64,000 nucleotides of DNA from Malachius bipustulatus (lineage: Eukaryota > Arthropoda > Insecta > Coleoptera > Melyridae), in NCBI GenBank assembly GCA_910589415.1, contig OU342636.1:37959735-38023734 (forward strand). The letters run 5' to 3'. Position numbers and translations under genes: made by a program. A model generated the notes under the pieces. The model was not told the DNA's origin. It searched no databases and was given only the letters and a program-made list of their open reading frames with translations. Positions 23,439-37,400 of this stretch are shown piece by piece; position 1 is the first letter of the stretch; each line of letters begins with the position of its first letter.

Positions 23439-25613
23439 ATTATACCGCGGTGAAGTGAGTAACGAATTCTCTAATGTCCCCATACACGTTCTGGCTTACG
23501 CGCTGAACTATCTTACACGACTAACCGGTTATTTCCAAAATACAAACGTTCCCCAGGGAATTTATCTTATCAGTACTGTTTATCTTGCTGATCTAAAACA
23601 AATGTCAATGTGATCGAAGGCTTACAATTTGGAAAATAAATTCAAAACGCATATTAAAGTGTTTGGAAATGAACGTGAAAAATATGAGACGCGGTCGCAT
23701 AAAAACGCGTTGCTGGAGGAACTGGGTGGGGGGATTTTTTTGATTTTTTCACCGAACGTAGCCACGAGTTTTCCGACCAAGGCGAGTGAAAATTTGGCCC
23801 CGATCAACGTCTGCGTTCCGAGGAAAAAATTCTAACCGCCGAAAAAACGTTTTTTTTTTCGGTTTTTCGCTTAAACAGTTCAAGGGGCAAGAAGCGATTT
23901 TCGAAAATTTTCTGCAGCAGACGTGTCGTGACGGGCCACGTCACAACCCGGAAAATTTGGCCCCGATCAATGTCTGAGTTTGGAGGAAAAAATTAAAACC
24001 GCGAAAAATATGAGACGCGGTCGCATAAAAACGCGTTGCTGGAGGAAGTGGGTGGGAGGATTTTTTTGATTTTTTCACCAAACGTAGCCACGAGTTTTCC
24101 GACCGAGGCGAGTGAAAATTTGGCCCCGATCAACGTCTGCGTTCCGAGAAAAAAAATTCGAAACGCCGAAAAACACGTTTTTTTTTCGGTTTTTCGCTTA
24201 AACAGTTCAAGGGGCAAGAAGCGATTTTCGAAAATTTTCTGCAGCAGACGTGTCGTGACGGGCCACGTCACAACCCGGAAAATTTGGCCCCGATCAATGT
24301 CTGAGTTTGGAGGAAAAAATTAAAACCGCATAAAATATGAGACGCGGTCGCATAAAAACGCGTTGCTGGAGGAAGTGGGTGGGAGGATTTTTTTGATTTT
24401 TTCACCAAACGTAGCCACGAGTTTTCCGACCGAGGCGAGTGAAAATTTGGCCCCGATCAACGTCTGCGTTCCGAGAAAAAAAATTCGAAACGCCGAAAAA
24501 CACGTTTTTTTTCGGTTTTTCGCTTAAACGGTTCAACGGGCAAGAAGCGATTTTCGAAAATTTTCTGAAGCAGACGTGTCGTGACGGGCCAAGTCACAAC
24601 CCGGAAAATTTGGCCCCGATCAATGTCTGAGTTTGGAGGAAAAAATTAAAACCGCGAAAAATATGAGGCTTAAAAACGCGTTGCTGGATGAAGTGGGTGG
24701 GGGGATTTTTTTGATTTTTTCACCAAACGTAGCCACGAGTTTTCCGACCGAGGCGAGTGAAAATTTGGCCCCGATCAACGTCTGCGTTCCGAGGAAAAAA
24801 TTCTAACCGCCGAAAAAAACTTTCTTTTTCGGTTTTTCGCTTAAGTTCAAGGAGCAAGAAGCGATTTTCGAAAATTTTCTGCAGCAGACGTGTCGTGATG
24901 GGCCACGTCACAACCCGGAAAATTTGGCCCCGATCAATGTCTGAGTTTGGAGGAAAAAATTAAAACCGCGAAAAATATGAGACGCGGTCGCATAAAAACG
25001 CGTTGCTGGAGGAAGTGGGTGAGGGGATTTTTTTGATTTTTTCACTGAATGTGGCTACGAGTTTTCCGACCGAGGCGAGTAAAAATTTGGCCCCGATGTT
25101 GAACGTCTCCGTTCTGAGAAAAACAATTCGAACCGCCGAAAAACACGTTTTTTGCTGTTTTTCGCTTAATTGGTTCAAGGGATAAGAAGCGATTTTCGAA
25201 ATTTTTCTGCAGGACACGTGTCGGGACGGGCCACGTCACAATCCGGAAAATTTGGCCCCGTCCAACGCCTGCGTTCCAAAAAATTTAAACCACGAAAAAT
25301 CTGAGATGTTTTTCGGCGGTTCGAATTTTTTTTCTCGGAACGCTGACGTTGATCGGGGTAAAATTTTCACTTGCCTCGGTCGGAAAAGTGTTGGCTACGT
25401 TCGGTGAAAAAAATCAAAAAATTCCCCCCACCCAGTTGCTCTAGCAACGCGTTTTTATGCGATCTCATATTTTTCACGTAATAATCGTAATATAGTCTAA
25501 GGAAATAACCGTCTAAGGAAATAACCGATTAGTCGTGTAAGATAGTTCAGCACGTAAGCCCAAACGTGTATGGGGACATTAGAGAATTTGTTGCTCACTT
25601 CACTGCGGTAATC
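23439..25613. mobile_element. 2.2 kb fold-back element enclosing a ~325 bp tandem array
   Basis: Terminal inverted repeats of ~95 bp: the left (23440-23545) runs GCGGTGAAGTGAG...CTAATGTCCCCATACACG...AACCGGTTATTTCC, and the right (25505-25613) is its reverse complement. Inside are about five direct units starting AATATGAGACGCGGTCGCAT (about 23682, 24007, 24337, 24660 shortened, 24976), followed by a truncated inverted unit at about 25300-25480. The apparent open frames in the array are repeat-derived and do not encode a transposase. Confidence 0.85.
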
Positions 25614-26930
25614 CTTTTATTATCCCACAGAACTACTAAACCAATTAATGCTTGTCTTTTATTGCAATATCACGGAACTGAAAGGTTTTATTTCCTAAAA
25701 AATAATATGAAAAAGAGTGAGCCACAAAAATACAATTGGCAATTAAGGTTATGGTTGTGTTCCTGTCAGTTGACAAAGAAACAGCTCTCGACACTGGCTT
25801 ATTTGAAGAAAAAACCTGCGCATGCGCACTTGGACTCTTTATAGGAGTAGGTAACCAAATGACCATAATATACATAATATTATTATAATATTAAACTGGC
25901 AACGTTCTCACCCTAGAATCGCAGGTTTTTATATCCTGCTGCCATTGAAAAGAACACTAAAAGGATTCTTGTTATTGCAACTTGCAAGACACTTTTTTGA
26001 GTTCATTGAATTTAGTGAAGTAATTAGCTTTAATTTTAATGTTAGGAATCGCACACTTTATAAACTATGAAAATCATAATCTACTGTCAGTTTTTGAAGC
26101 TGTCCTTTTACCCTGATGATGATCCAGTATCCAGTGGATCGAAACTTGCAAGGCTATTTTCATGTATTACTGGTTGCATAAAGACTGTTGTAAATGTCTT
26201 CTTTTTCTGATATTGAGTGGTCTCAATGAAGTCTCTAAAATCTCTTGTATTGTTGGTTGCATATTATGCAGTCAAATTATTACAAAAATTGACTGCCAGT
26301 GTGAAGAAAATTCATTTCATTCATAATTAATATAATTTTTCTCCTATGAATTGATCTGCCCTTACTTACCTCTATTCATGAATTCGTGTACCTATCCCTG
26401 AACTGAGGAAAAAGAGGGGTCCTTCTATCCTACCCTCTAAATCAGATAAGAACCATTATTACATCATTTTATGGCTTTAAAGAGTCTTTTTTAGGAATTT
26501 TTTTAGTAATAAAAGGTTACCTATGTTAAATACATTATAACTGACTTGTTCCATTGCATAAAAGGGTACAAAAAATGATTCTAATAGAAAAGTAACTGAA
26601 AGGAATTTATTTGTTTCTACATTTTCATCTTACCTATCTTACCTACAACTAGAACTATACATTTTTTGCATGTACTGGTACTGTGATTGCCGCAATAAAA
26701 ATTTGTATTAATAAGTAAACAAACACGGTTCATCTGTATGACTTTCTAACTGATCGGACAAACAATAACATTCCCCGGTTGTAATGGATTCTTGACTTAT
26801 CATATCAACCTGGCACTGACAAGTGACAAGTAACAAGTGATAAGTGACAACAATACTCTGTGTACATATTATATAAAACGCTTTGAATCGCTCGCACACA
26901 CATATTATTACAACAATCAAAAAATATCAC
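25614..26930. other. Non-coding; contains a hammerhead-like core at 26113-26145
   Basis: CTGATGA (26113-26119), a GATCC/GGATC stem and GAAAC (26141-26145) resemble a hammerhead core with one extra base after CTGATGA. Otherwise AT-rich with no gene recognised. Confidence 0.35.
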
Positions 26931-27035
26931 TTAATATACGCTTTATTACATAATAATAATAATAATAATAATTGTAAAAAAATCAATAATAGACACTCTA
27001 ATACTTTCAATTTGCTCCTATTACAATTAAATGGG

Positions 27036-27862
27036 TCAGAGATTGACATGGCACCTTTGCAGTCTTTCCACGTACAACTGAAACAGGAGTTTGTTGATGT
27101 TGAAATAGTGCGGGTTCTGCTGCTCGCTCAGGTCGGGCGAGTACTGCGGCGACTGGTAGAGCTGCGGGTTCGGGTGGGGATGCATGGCCTCCTGGGGGAC
27201 GTAGCAGGACAGCTCCTGGCTCCATGCGGTGAGATTCTCGCTGTGGCTTTCCAGCAGGATGTTGGTGTTTATGTGGAGGTTGTTGATTCGTTTCGATAGC
27301 GGCATGAATTCCACTTCGTCTTCTGCATTGTTGCGACCTCGTTTTCTGAAATTTGTTTATATTATTATTGTTACAATAGTGACTGGGGATTGCTGTCAAG
27401 GCTAGGGCGACTTGAAAACTATATTTTTTTAACAAAACTTTTGCTCTAATAAAGAGGTTACATGTTACTTTCCAGGAAAGGGTTGTCGCCTTTTGTCGCT
27501 AGCTCTTGGACTATACTCGGTTTGTCAATATGACAACCTCATGTAAATTTGTGTCGCTGCCAAGAGAAAAAGGTGACCATAGTAGGCACAGGCTACCAAC
27601 TTGACAAGTCTCTCTAAATAAAAATACTTTACAAAGACAGTAGTTATTGAAGCTCCATTGAGACTTAGTACCAGCACTAGCACCAGCACCTACTACAAAA
27701 TTTGAACTACTTTGGTTACCTCCTTTGGTATTTAGTAGTGTCTAGTGACTGGTTGGCAGTAATCAACGATACTGTTTGCAAACTACAAACTACTTTTAAA
27801 TAATAAACACCCTACTTATCAGTATTGATTGAATGGCGAATGTCTCACCTGTTTGGTGTCAT
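27036..27862 (-). CDS. FAM104/VCF1-like VCP nuclear cofactor (small protein)
   Basis: Two minus-strand exons, 27849-27862 and 27036-27345 (intron GTGAGA...TTTCAG), encode 107 aa starting MTPNRKRGRNN. It has an N-terminal basic cluster (RKRGR), a polar Pro/Gln/Ser/Tyr-rich middle, and a C-terminal helix HYFNINKLLFQLYVERLQR. The basic start and the Y-F-x-I-N-x-x-L C-terminal helix resemble FAM104 (VCF) proteins, which bind VCP/p97 through the helix and help bring it to the nucleus. I assign the family by this pattern only. The upstream exon (27849-27966) is also open in frame before the ATG, so a longer N-terminus is possible. AATAAA lies at 26942-26947 on the minus strand. Confidence 0.55.
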
Positions 27863-27966
27863 GATAGACTGGATCCTACAAAATGCTGCTGGAAATTGAA
27901 ACTTCCCCTGGTTACTCCATGGTGTTATAAAAACGTCGAATCGAATTATTTCGTCTCTGGGTGTAT

Positions 27967-28777
27967 CTGGCAGCGGAAATAGGGAAAATAAAAGTTAGAA
28001 GGCAGTTTCAATCAATAGGTAGAGAGCAGAAAAATAACCAACCTGTTGGTCTTCTTGGTCTCTCCAATTTCTGGGTTTACTTTTTACTTGCCAGGCCAGT
28101 GAGTCGGGGCGTAAAAGTTTTCTTAGGCTTTGAGAACACTGAACGTGACCTTGTCAGTTTATTTCGGTTGCACTCGAAAATGATTGTGTCATTTTTCAAC
28201 AATTATTTTAAATTTATTAGAACTTTTGATGAACAGTATAAAATTATCTCCAAGAGATGACAATAATATAAAATCGTGAAATAAACCAACCAAAACCAAA
28301 GGGAAACTTCACTTCACAGAACGACGGCTAAGAATTGGCAACTGACAGCAATGACACTCGACGACTGAACATGACAGTTGGAGAAAACACGGTGGTATGG
28401 TGATCACGGTATGCCAATAGACTGTGACTGCGCAGGCTGCGTTCCGGTCTTCTGACGTCACGCGGTTGGAAGGCTACACATGAGATTGCTTATATCTTTT
28501 TTATTGTCAGGAATAAATAAATAATTCTTTGTAGGCTTTAATAAGTTATCAACAGCTATCCATTTGACAATTAAAAAATTTTCACGGCCAACTAAATCCC
28601 AGAGTTTTCATAGTCAACTTTTGTTTTTCTTATAGCCACCATATTGTTTTTTATGTCGTTTGGTACAAAAAAAATCACGGAAACCAAAAATCAATAACTC
28701 TTTTTTCGAAAAAAAAAATGAAAGTATTTTCACCGAATGGCGTCATAATTATGACGTCAGACAATAGAGGCCGTGGG
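27967..28777. other. Upstream region of the VCF-like gene
   Basis: Probably holds the promoter and perhaps a 5' exon of the minus-strand VCF-like gene. A TTGTCGCTAGCTCTTGGACTATA segment at 27497-27520, inside that gene's intron, resembles the ends of the element at 45745-46040. No other gene is recognised. Confidence 0.35.
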
Positions 28778-28985
28778 TGTGACGTCACTGGGCAGGGCTA
28801 AATGGAAATGGTTCTAAATAAACAAACTGGTGACATTGTCATTGTTGTCACGCATGTGGTCCTGAATTTTGACTCCTTGGGGACAAGTTTACAGTGCAAT
28901 AGTACAATTGGCAACCCTGAAACTGTCAAAATGTTTGTTTATTTGAAACTATTGCCGGTACCCCGTCCACTGACGTCATCACTAA
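28778..28985. mobile_element. MITE-like element with TGACGTCA ends, copy 1
   Basis: The ends are GTGACGTCACTGGGCAGGGCT and, inverted, CCCGTCCACTGACGTCATCA, with subterminal AATAAACAAAC / GTTTGTTTATTT pairing. A longer relative lies at 47997-48545. Confidence 0.65.
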
Positions 28986-29063
28986 CATCGTCTATTGATT
29001 CTAACGGCAGGTGACGTACTATTAAATCAATACAGACAAAAAAAAAATTTTATTGCTTTTTAA

Positions 29064-29230
29064 GGCGGGCGGTGGCACAGTTGCTTAGCATTTAAGTGAT
29101 TTAAGTGACTAAATTGATGCGGTTAAAATACCGACTGGGTTCGAATCCCTGTCTCGCAGTGAATGTTTGTGTTCATCTATACAACAATTGCCGTGTTACA
29201 CGTCTGACTAATGTCTTTTTCGCTTTATTA
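29064..29230 (+). mobile_element. tRNA-derived SINE
   Basis: A tRNA-like head GGCGGGCGGTGGCACAG with a B-box GGGTTCGAATCCC at about 29138-29150, then a body with GTGTTCATCTATAC similar to the SINE at 13970-14205. Its 3' end is unclear. The tRNA-like part has an oversized D-anticodon region, so it is not a tRNA gene. Confidence 0.6.
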
Positions 29231-31220
29231 CCAAATAAATATTGTTTAAAATAAAGGACCGAGTTTCTTTAATCTTCCCACAATGGAAAGACAGACAAAC
29301 CGGATGACAGATACAATCAGAGGTTAAAATCGTAGGTAGTTGAAATTTAGCTCGATTGAAACGGCGCACGGTGTCACAAAGCCCGCTGAAAATGAGCGAG
29401 ATCTGTTCCCGGGAAGTGTAATTTTTGGGTAATAGCCTAGGAAACGCTCTTGAGTGTGGGAAAATTGAATGATCGGGTTGAAATTTGGCAGGGGAGTATC
29501 TCGGCAACTCCAAATATTGAATTTCGGAAATGAGTCGGATTAGAGAATTTTAAGGCCCCCGTTCAAGACCGAATTAGGGTTTTTTCACCGTGCCTCTTAT
29601 CAGAACTTTTCTCGGTAAAAGTGCGACGCGGCGAGATTTTGTCGGCGCAGTTATTAAATAACTAAATTCTCCTAAATTTTAGGAGAAGCATAGACCTACG
29701 AACTTCATGGGAAGCGTTTTGCGAAAAAAAATTAGGCGAGCGGGTATCTGCAGAAAATATGAACCTATTTTTTAGAGGAATTTGCCCTCTTAAAAAATGG
29801 CCGCCAGTCAGACTCACTTTTGTCATTACCACAGAATAGGTACAATCAGAATATAAACTTCAATAAAAATACCGAGTTCGCGCATCTATTCGGCGCATAG
29901 AGACCCGCCATGATTTGAGATGAGCTTTCATTAGTTTTGAATGCGCGCCCACAGAATAGAATTGTACCTATTCTGTGACGGGCCTGCGTTTCTACTCTGA
30001 AGCAATGGCCGCTAGAGGTGTGGCTTGTCTCTAAAAGATCAAAGGCGCCGCCGGCGAGTTTAGCTTCTGGTTGTATCTATTCTGTGTCATTACCATGAGT
30101 GCTGACTGCAGAGTAGAATCATCTAGTCAGAGTATAAACACCTTTGTTATTACCGAAACATTGAAAACGTATCCTATTATACCCTAAGTTAATTCGTAGT
30201 ATTATTATATGAGTGATTATGGAACCATTATTCACGAGATGATGGCCATAATCGCGAATGTAATACTATGCTTTTTCTACTCTTTTATATATAAAAAAAA
30301 ACAAATTGTAATCAAAGTATTTTATTATTTATTTTACTACTTGGAACAAATTCTAGTACCTTTGCGCACGCGTGGTTTCTGAGAAATGTCAGTTATCGTT
30401 CCTATTCACAGCTTTGCTCTATTTATCAACTTTACAGCTTTTGATTGGTCTACGAGCGGGAATTATGAACTATATAACTCATAATTCATTCAAAAAGCTC
30501 TATTATTCAATAAGAGTAGAAAAAGACATTAAAAATAATTCAATCTGAAGTAGAAAACTTATTAACGTTCCATCAATGTCAGAAACATTAGACGCTCTAA
30601 TAAATTATTGGCGGGAAATTTGAATTTAAATACTTCGCTGAATGATTTATTAAAGTTCAAAGGATGACGTGACAGATAATAATTATCATCGTAATGAAAT
30701 TCAAAAAAGCTGTTTATTTTTAAAATGCAGTTCACCTCCGACGTGTAGCATAGCATTGCAACGGAAACGGATCATTTGTCCTACCTAGTAATTATTCATG
30801 GAAATAAGGTAAAATATCTTTCACATTAGAACAGTAGATGGGGGGAAAAAACCAGTCCGGTGTCTTTTTGCCAAATTACTAAAGCATTAATTCAGTAGCG
30901 CACCTTTATTATTTCCTTCCCGGCAGCTATATCGAGCGTAGGTAACGATTAGTCGAGCAATTTACTTTCAAATAATTAGACACAAGCTTCGGTTGAAACA
31001 GTTATTACGCAAGAGCTGCTGTATAATTAATTTATAGATAGATACCTACGCACGTTGCATTACAAACACCACTAAACACTACAACAACAACATTATCTAA
31101 TTATTTTGAACGGTTCTTCTCTCGACGGACGTAAAACGCCCGTGATTGCATTATTACTACGACAACTACTAAAACAGATCACACCACCGATAATTTGCGC
31201 GAAAATTGAACACAGTGGTG
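29231..31220. other. Intergenic region with dispersed CACAGAATAGGTACAA repeats
   Basis: CACAGAATAGGTACAAT (29831), its complement (29961-29978) and a further variant near 30070 form partial inverted repeats. No gene is recognised. Confidence 0.45.
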
Positions 31221-31233
31221 GGAAACTGATACC

Positions 31234-31240
31234 TATAAAA
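31234..31240 (+). promoter_or_regulatory. TATA-like box of the threonine aldolase gene
   Basis: TATAAAA lies 174 bp upstream of the start codon in sequence that otherwise lacks upstream ATG-rich frames. Position and match are plausible for a core promoter; the transcription start is not visible. Confidence 0.35.
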
Positions 31241-31407
31241 GAGCAGTAACTTTTATTTACCGATTTTATTATTGCTATCCAATCTCCGTCGTCGGTACGC
31301 TATTTTTGCTTCGCAGCTTGAGTTCGTTAAGAATAATAATAATTATAGCCGACGTCGGTGACACCCTCATTAACACAGAGTGTATCTAGGATTTTGAAGA
31401 GAAAAAA

Positions 31408-34400
31408 ATGCCTTACGAAACTATAAACGGAAACAGTTACATCGCCGATGTGCATGTGGTGGATTTAAGAAGCGACACCATCAGTAAACCCACCCTGGAA
31501 ATGAGAGAAGCTATGATGAAAGCGGAAGTGGGTGACGTTGTGTATGGGGAAGATCCCACCGTGAAGAAATTGGAAGAAAAAGTCTCGCAGATGCTGGAAA
31601 AAGAAGATGCTGTGTTCCTTCCGACGGGGACTATGGCTAATTTAATTGCCAGTAAGTATTTTTAATTTTTTCGTATTATTAATATATGGTCCCAATTATT
31701 ATATTTTTTATTTAACTCCTGATGCAATACTTGGTAGGGGAAACCCCGAATTTCAGAACCCGCAATGCAGTCCGAGTTTCCCCTGCTACTAACTGTCATT
31801 AGTGCTGAATTTAAATAATATAACGGCAGTAGAAGACACCCAAAGTTTCAGAAACCCGGTGAGCTCGCGTTTCAGAAAGCAACAGAGCAAGGAAAATGTG
31901 TCCTGTGATTTTTTTTTATAAGGTTTCAATTGAAAAATGATTTCCTATCAAAAATAATAGCTCAAACGACCCTGGTATTTTTAGGGTTTTAGGAGGTTCA
32001 GATTTGAACTTCATCACAGGGAGAACAAATGTTTACACTGCTCCCTGAGAAAATTAATAAAAAAAATACCCAGAAAATCTCCATAATGGTTAACAAAATG
32101 TTTTAATAGGTTAAAAAAAAATTCTAAATGCATATAACTAACCCTAAAAGTATTTACAATAATTTTGACAGTTTTTACAGCTCGGTCGCTATCGCCCTTT
32201 TTTTTACTGCCGCCCTCGCAGAGTCTCGCGACACCCGCTTATTTGAAGCTAAAAGAGGCCGTTTGCGCATTATAACGTTTCATGAACTTATGGACTCCTT
32301 ATACAAATAATATAATTTTTTTCAAAGCATGGGAGATAAGAAACCTGACAATGACTTGATCAGTAAGTTCAGGAAGACATATTATCTCCCTTTAAAAAAA
32401 AAGACAAATATAAAATTCGCCGCACCTTTTTTAACCTTAAGTAGGGTGTCGTGAGACGATTTTCTGTATACCGACTGGAGGCCCCCTATCTATTACATCT
32501 TATTACCAAGCATCAGTCTGTAAAATAAATAAAATAAAATAAAAACAATAGATCAGGTACAAATCTAAAGCTTCTCAGAAAAAATCCTAGAATGCAAAAT
32601 TTTTCTTGGGAGGGAGTTGTCAGTAGTAACAGTTGCTACATTTCTATTTTAATTCGGTTGGTAACGTGTTGATATCTAAAGAGGGGTTTTCTCTTTGGAA
32701 TTCTTTCTATAAAAATATTATTAGGAAACAGATTAAAATTTCAACATTACTCGAAAATTATTTTTGTAATCTTATTTAGAACTAGAGCGCTACTTAGATA
32801 AATTCCGTTCTAATTACAATAAAGATAGCATTATCCCCATGTGCATATAGGTATAATATGATTATGTCGTAGCACAATGATGCTTCAAATTATTGTTTTA
32901 TTATTTAACAACTACTAATTAAAGATTATAATTTTTAAAGATTAATTCCACATGGAAACAAATAGTGGCCGAATTGCTAAACACATTTCTGATTGTTTAT
33001 TATTGTTTGATTGATAGAGCGGGAATTTCTCAATGAGCGTTCTTGCGTTAACAAATGGACATTACAATTATTATTTCATCAGAGTTCCAGTTCAACGATT
33101 TTTTTTATTATTTTGTTCTGTTGTATGTTTCCGATGATGATAAATAATTTTGAAATAAAATAAAATTGTTGAGAAACAGCTTCGGGTTAATATGAAATGT
33201 TTTTATGGGCATTTATTTTATGTGACAATAAAAGAGTCCATTAAATTAAATATACCTACCATTACAAAAATGCAATTAATATAAATAATTATTATGATTC
33301 AGCATAAAGTTAGAATGTTTCTATTCAAGCACCAGCACTACCCACTAGTATTTTTATTATAATTTGCAAGGTGATTGAATATTTCATAATTTCTTTACTA
33401 ATTCATTATTATAATGGTATAAAGAAAATTACCATTTAATAATATAATTTATGAGATTAAAAATTGAATACTAATAGGAATTATAATACGAATTATATAC
33501 CGGGTGTTGCATCATCATAGTCCATAGAGGAAACCCATGCAAATTGCAATATGCCCCCTAATATTATCTCCCTGATTCATTTTGGAGCAAAATTGTATCA
33601 AACTTTTTTGAAGACCCTTGTATGATGGACTCACGTGCAAAAAAACAGTAATTTTAATTCAACGAATTAGGAAATATTTTGAAAAACGTTTTCTGAAATG
33701 TGTAAAATTGAAATACTGTTTTAAAAAACGTTCTCTAAAATATTTCCTAATTCGTTGAATTAAAATTAGTGTTTTTTTGCACGTGAGTCCATCATTCAAG
33801 GACCTTCAAAAAAGTCTAATACAATTTTACTCTTAAATGCACCGGGGAAATAATATTGGGGGCTTTTTGTTAAACTTGCAAGACGACATTTTACAAATTT
33901 CAGAAAACGTTTTTCAAAATATCTCTCAATTCGCCGAATGAAAATTATTCACATTTTGCACGTGAGTCCATCATACAAGGGCCTTGAAAAAAGTCTCATA
34001 GAATTTTGCTCTTAAATGAACCGGGGAGATAATATTGGGGGCATTTTTAAAAACTTGCAAAACGACATTTTACAAATTTCAGATAACGTTTTTCAAATTA
34101 TCTCCCAATTCGCCGAATGAAAATTGTTCACATTTTGCACGTGAGTCCATCATACAAGGACCTTCAAAAAGCCTGATACAATTTTGCTCTTAAATGAACC
34201 GGGGAGATAATATTGGGGGCATTTTTAAAAACTTGCAAAACGACTTTTCACAAATTTCAGAAAACGTTTTTCAAATTGTCTCCTAAATCGCCGAATGAAA
34301 ATTATTCAAATTTTGCACGTGAGTTCATCATACAAGGACCTTCGAAAAAGTCTAATACAATTGTGCTCTTAAATGAACCGGATAGATAAAATTCGGGGCC

Positions 34401-37400
34401 ATTTTTAAAAACTTGCAAGACGACATTTTACAAATTTCAAAAAACGTTTCTCAAAATATCTCCCAAGTCGCCGAATGAAAATTATTCACATTTTGTACAT
34501 GAGTCCATCATATAAGGACCTTCAAAAAAGTCTCATACAATTTTGCTCTTAAATGAACCGGGGAGATAATCCTGTGCAAAGTAAAGTAACCGAAATTGGC
34601 GAAAAATATTATAGACACTAACAAAAAAAAAAAAAAAAATTACTACAAAAATATTGATAAAAATTGTTCGACTTTAAAAATTTATTAGCACTAAAAACCG
34701 TCACAAAAAACTGCCCGTTAATTTAATGAACCTTTATAATACCGACTGCTAGAGATTAAACCATCATTATTCCTCAAGTGATGAGTATTTACTTCAATAT
34801 TTAACCTGTCAGGCTGGAATAAAAATGCAATGCGTTTTAGTCTCTTGATGTAACGTTAATTTAATTTTCATACATTCTTTAATGCCTACAACTTTTGATA
34901 ATATTTTTCAAATGACCGGGCTTGATTCCGCCTGCTGTTTCCTATAAAAAAGACGAGTTTTTTAAGATTAAACGCGAAAAAAGATTGGGACATCAATTGA
35001 ATAATTATTTACTACAATAATATAATCCCTCTTTTCACTAATACCTCGTTAAATACATAATGTATGTTTATACAGCTGCCCTATATATTTTTATACATGA
35101 CTACTTTATTTTAAATTGAATAATTGAATAAATGCAAAACAAAGTAATTGAGAACACTCGTGCAAAGATTTAATGAATGAAATGATTCGAAAGCCATTAC
35201 TGCCTTAGATAAATAACATTATTAAATTTTTTTAATGTTAATTGCTAATATATTTTATTACCATTATAAGATGTAAGTGAGCTCTTATTGGCACCAGTAA
35301 TGTATTACACAGGATGTTGAAAAAGTCTCGGACTGTCCAATAAATCCTCAAATTTTGAGTTTTGAAAAAAAAAACGAAAAAACAGGTCTTCACTTTCTAT
35401 TGATGTAAAAAAAATTGATACAGGGTGCTTCTTGGCTCAATAAGGACGTCATTGTCCATTTTTTTTTTAATAAGACACCCTCTATATTATTGTATTTTCA
35501 TATTTCCTGAGAAAATCCAGTGAGAATGGTTTACACGGTTGCAGTTTAAAACGAGTCAGTTATGAGTTACAAACAAATGAAAAACGCTCAATTTTCATAG
35601 TTGTTTACATTAAAAACGGCGTAAGATGGAGAAAAACAGCTTACATGTCATTATACAGGGTGGTCCAACTTAAAACGTCAGGACTTTACCAAACGATAGA
35701 TAACGTTAAAATAATGCCAGTTTCTCTAATACACTTATAGCCGGGAAAGCTTTCTTTTCAAGATACCGTTGAAGTTTTGGGAAAAAAATAATGTTTTGCG
35801 AATATTGTCAAAACGGCTGCTTTAAAAAAATTGAAATTTGGCACGCAGCATGAGCTAAGTATCTTTCATGATTTACGGCTTATGGTGATAAATTGCGAAA
35901 ACCAGCGGCGGAGATATGGGTGTGCCATCGCCCCTTTTCAAAAAGAAAATTGACGCCACTGACTCTATGGAAAATTTAATAATACTATTCAATGCCCCAT
36001 GCTTTTTAGAACAAAAAAGTACTCTCTAATTTTTTTCACAAGGCGCATCGTTTTCTTAGATAATATCCGTAGCCATTTTAAGAATAACAGACAAATTCTA
36101 ATCAAATAACTTTTACATAAATAATTAAATAACAGAAATAAACAACACCTAACTAATGTAACAATTGTCAGTAACCATAGAGTCAGTGGCGTCAATTTTT
36201 TTTTTTAAGGGGCGATGACACACCCATATCTCCGCCGCTGGTTTTCGCAATTTGTCACCATAAGCCGTAAATCATGAAAGATACTTATAGCTCATGCTGC
36301 GTGCCAAATTTCAATTTTTTTAAACCAGCCGTTTTGACAATACTTATTCACAAAACATTATTTTTTTTCCCAAAACTTCAACACCCTGTATCTTGAAAAG
36401 GAAGCTTACCCGGCTATAAGTGTATTAGAGAAACTGGCATTATTTTAACATTATCTATCGTTTGGTAAAGTCCTGACGTTTTAAGTTGGACCACCCTGTA
36501 TATTATGTAATTAGGAATACCCAACCACATAAAAATGCGCCACTAATTCTCACACTTTTTTTACAGTAATGGTCCATTGTAAAACAAGAGGCAGCGAGAT
36601 GATCTGCGGAGATAACAGTCACACCTTCAGATTTGAGCAAGGTAAGCAAATATTAAAATAAAATAAAAATTCAAAAAGTAATAAAACAACCATTTAGGTG
36701 GTCCGTCGCAGATAGCCGGGGTCCAATCGGCTCTGGTAAAAAACAACGATGACGGGACGTTCGACTTGGATGAGCTAAGAGATAAAATACGCTACAAGCC
36801 CGACTGCCATGAACCGAAAACCGAACTCATAGTGGTCGAAAACACTCATAATATGTGCGGCGGCAAAGTAAGTTCTTCTTGCACCCTTATGCATACGTAT
36901 GATGACTGATGAGACTTATATGACAAAACACGAATTGCAGGTTCTACCGTTAGATTTTGTGGAAAAAGTGAAGAACATAGCCAGTCAGTACGGCATCCCC
37001 GTCCACATGGACGGCGCCAGGATAATGAACGCTGCAGTTTACCAAGGCCAGCCTGTGAAGCGACTCGTCAGGGACGTCGACTCGGTCTGCTTCTGTTTCA
37101 GCAAAGGTCTGGGATGTCCGGTTGGGTCCATATTGGCGGGAACGAAGTCTTTCATCGAGGAGTAAGTATCGGACTAGATAAAATTAAATAATTAAGAAAC
37201 GGATTTGTTGATTGATGCGATTTAATTTACAGTGCAAAACGAATGCGGAAGGTTCTAGGAGGGGGATGGCGTCAGGCTGGTATTCTAGCCGCGGCAGCTC
37301 TAGTAGCCCTGGATAGAATGATCTTCCGTCTGCAGGAGGATCATGACCATACATATTTGATCGCAAAAGGTATTTATTGATGAATACGGGCCTTGAAGGA

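Noticed and set aside
23680..25220. CRISPR array
   Set aside because: Units of ~325 bp with no short repeat/spacer alternation, in a eukaryotic context.
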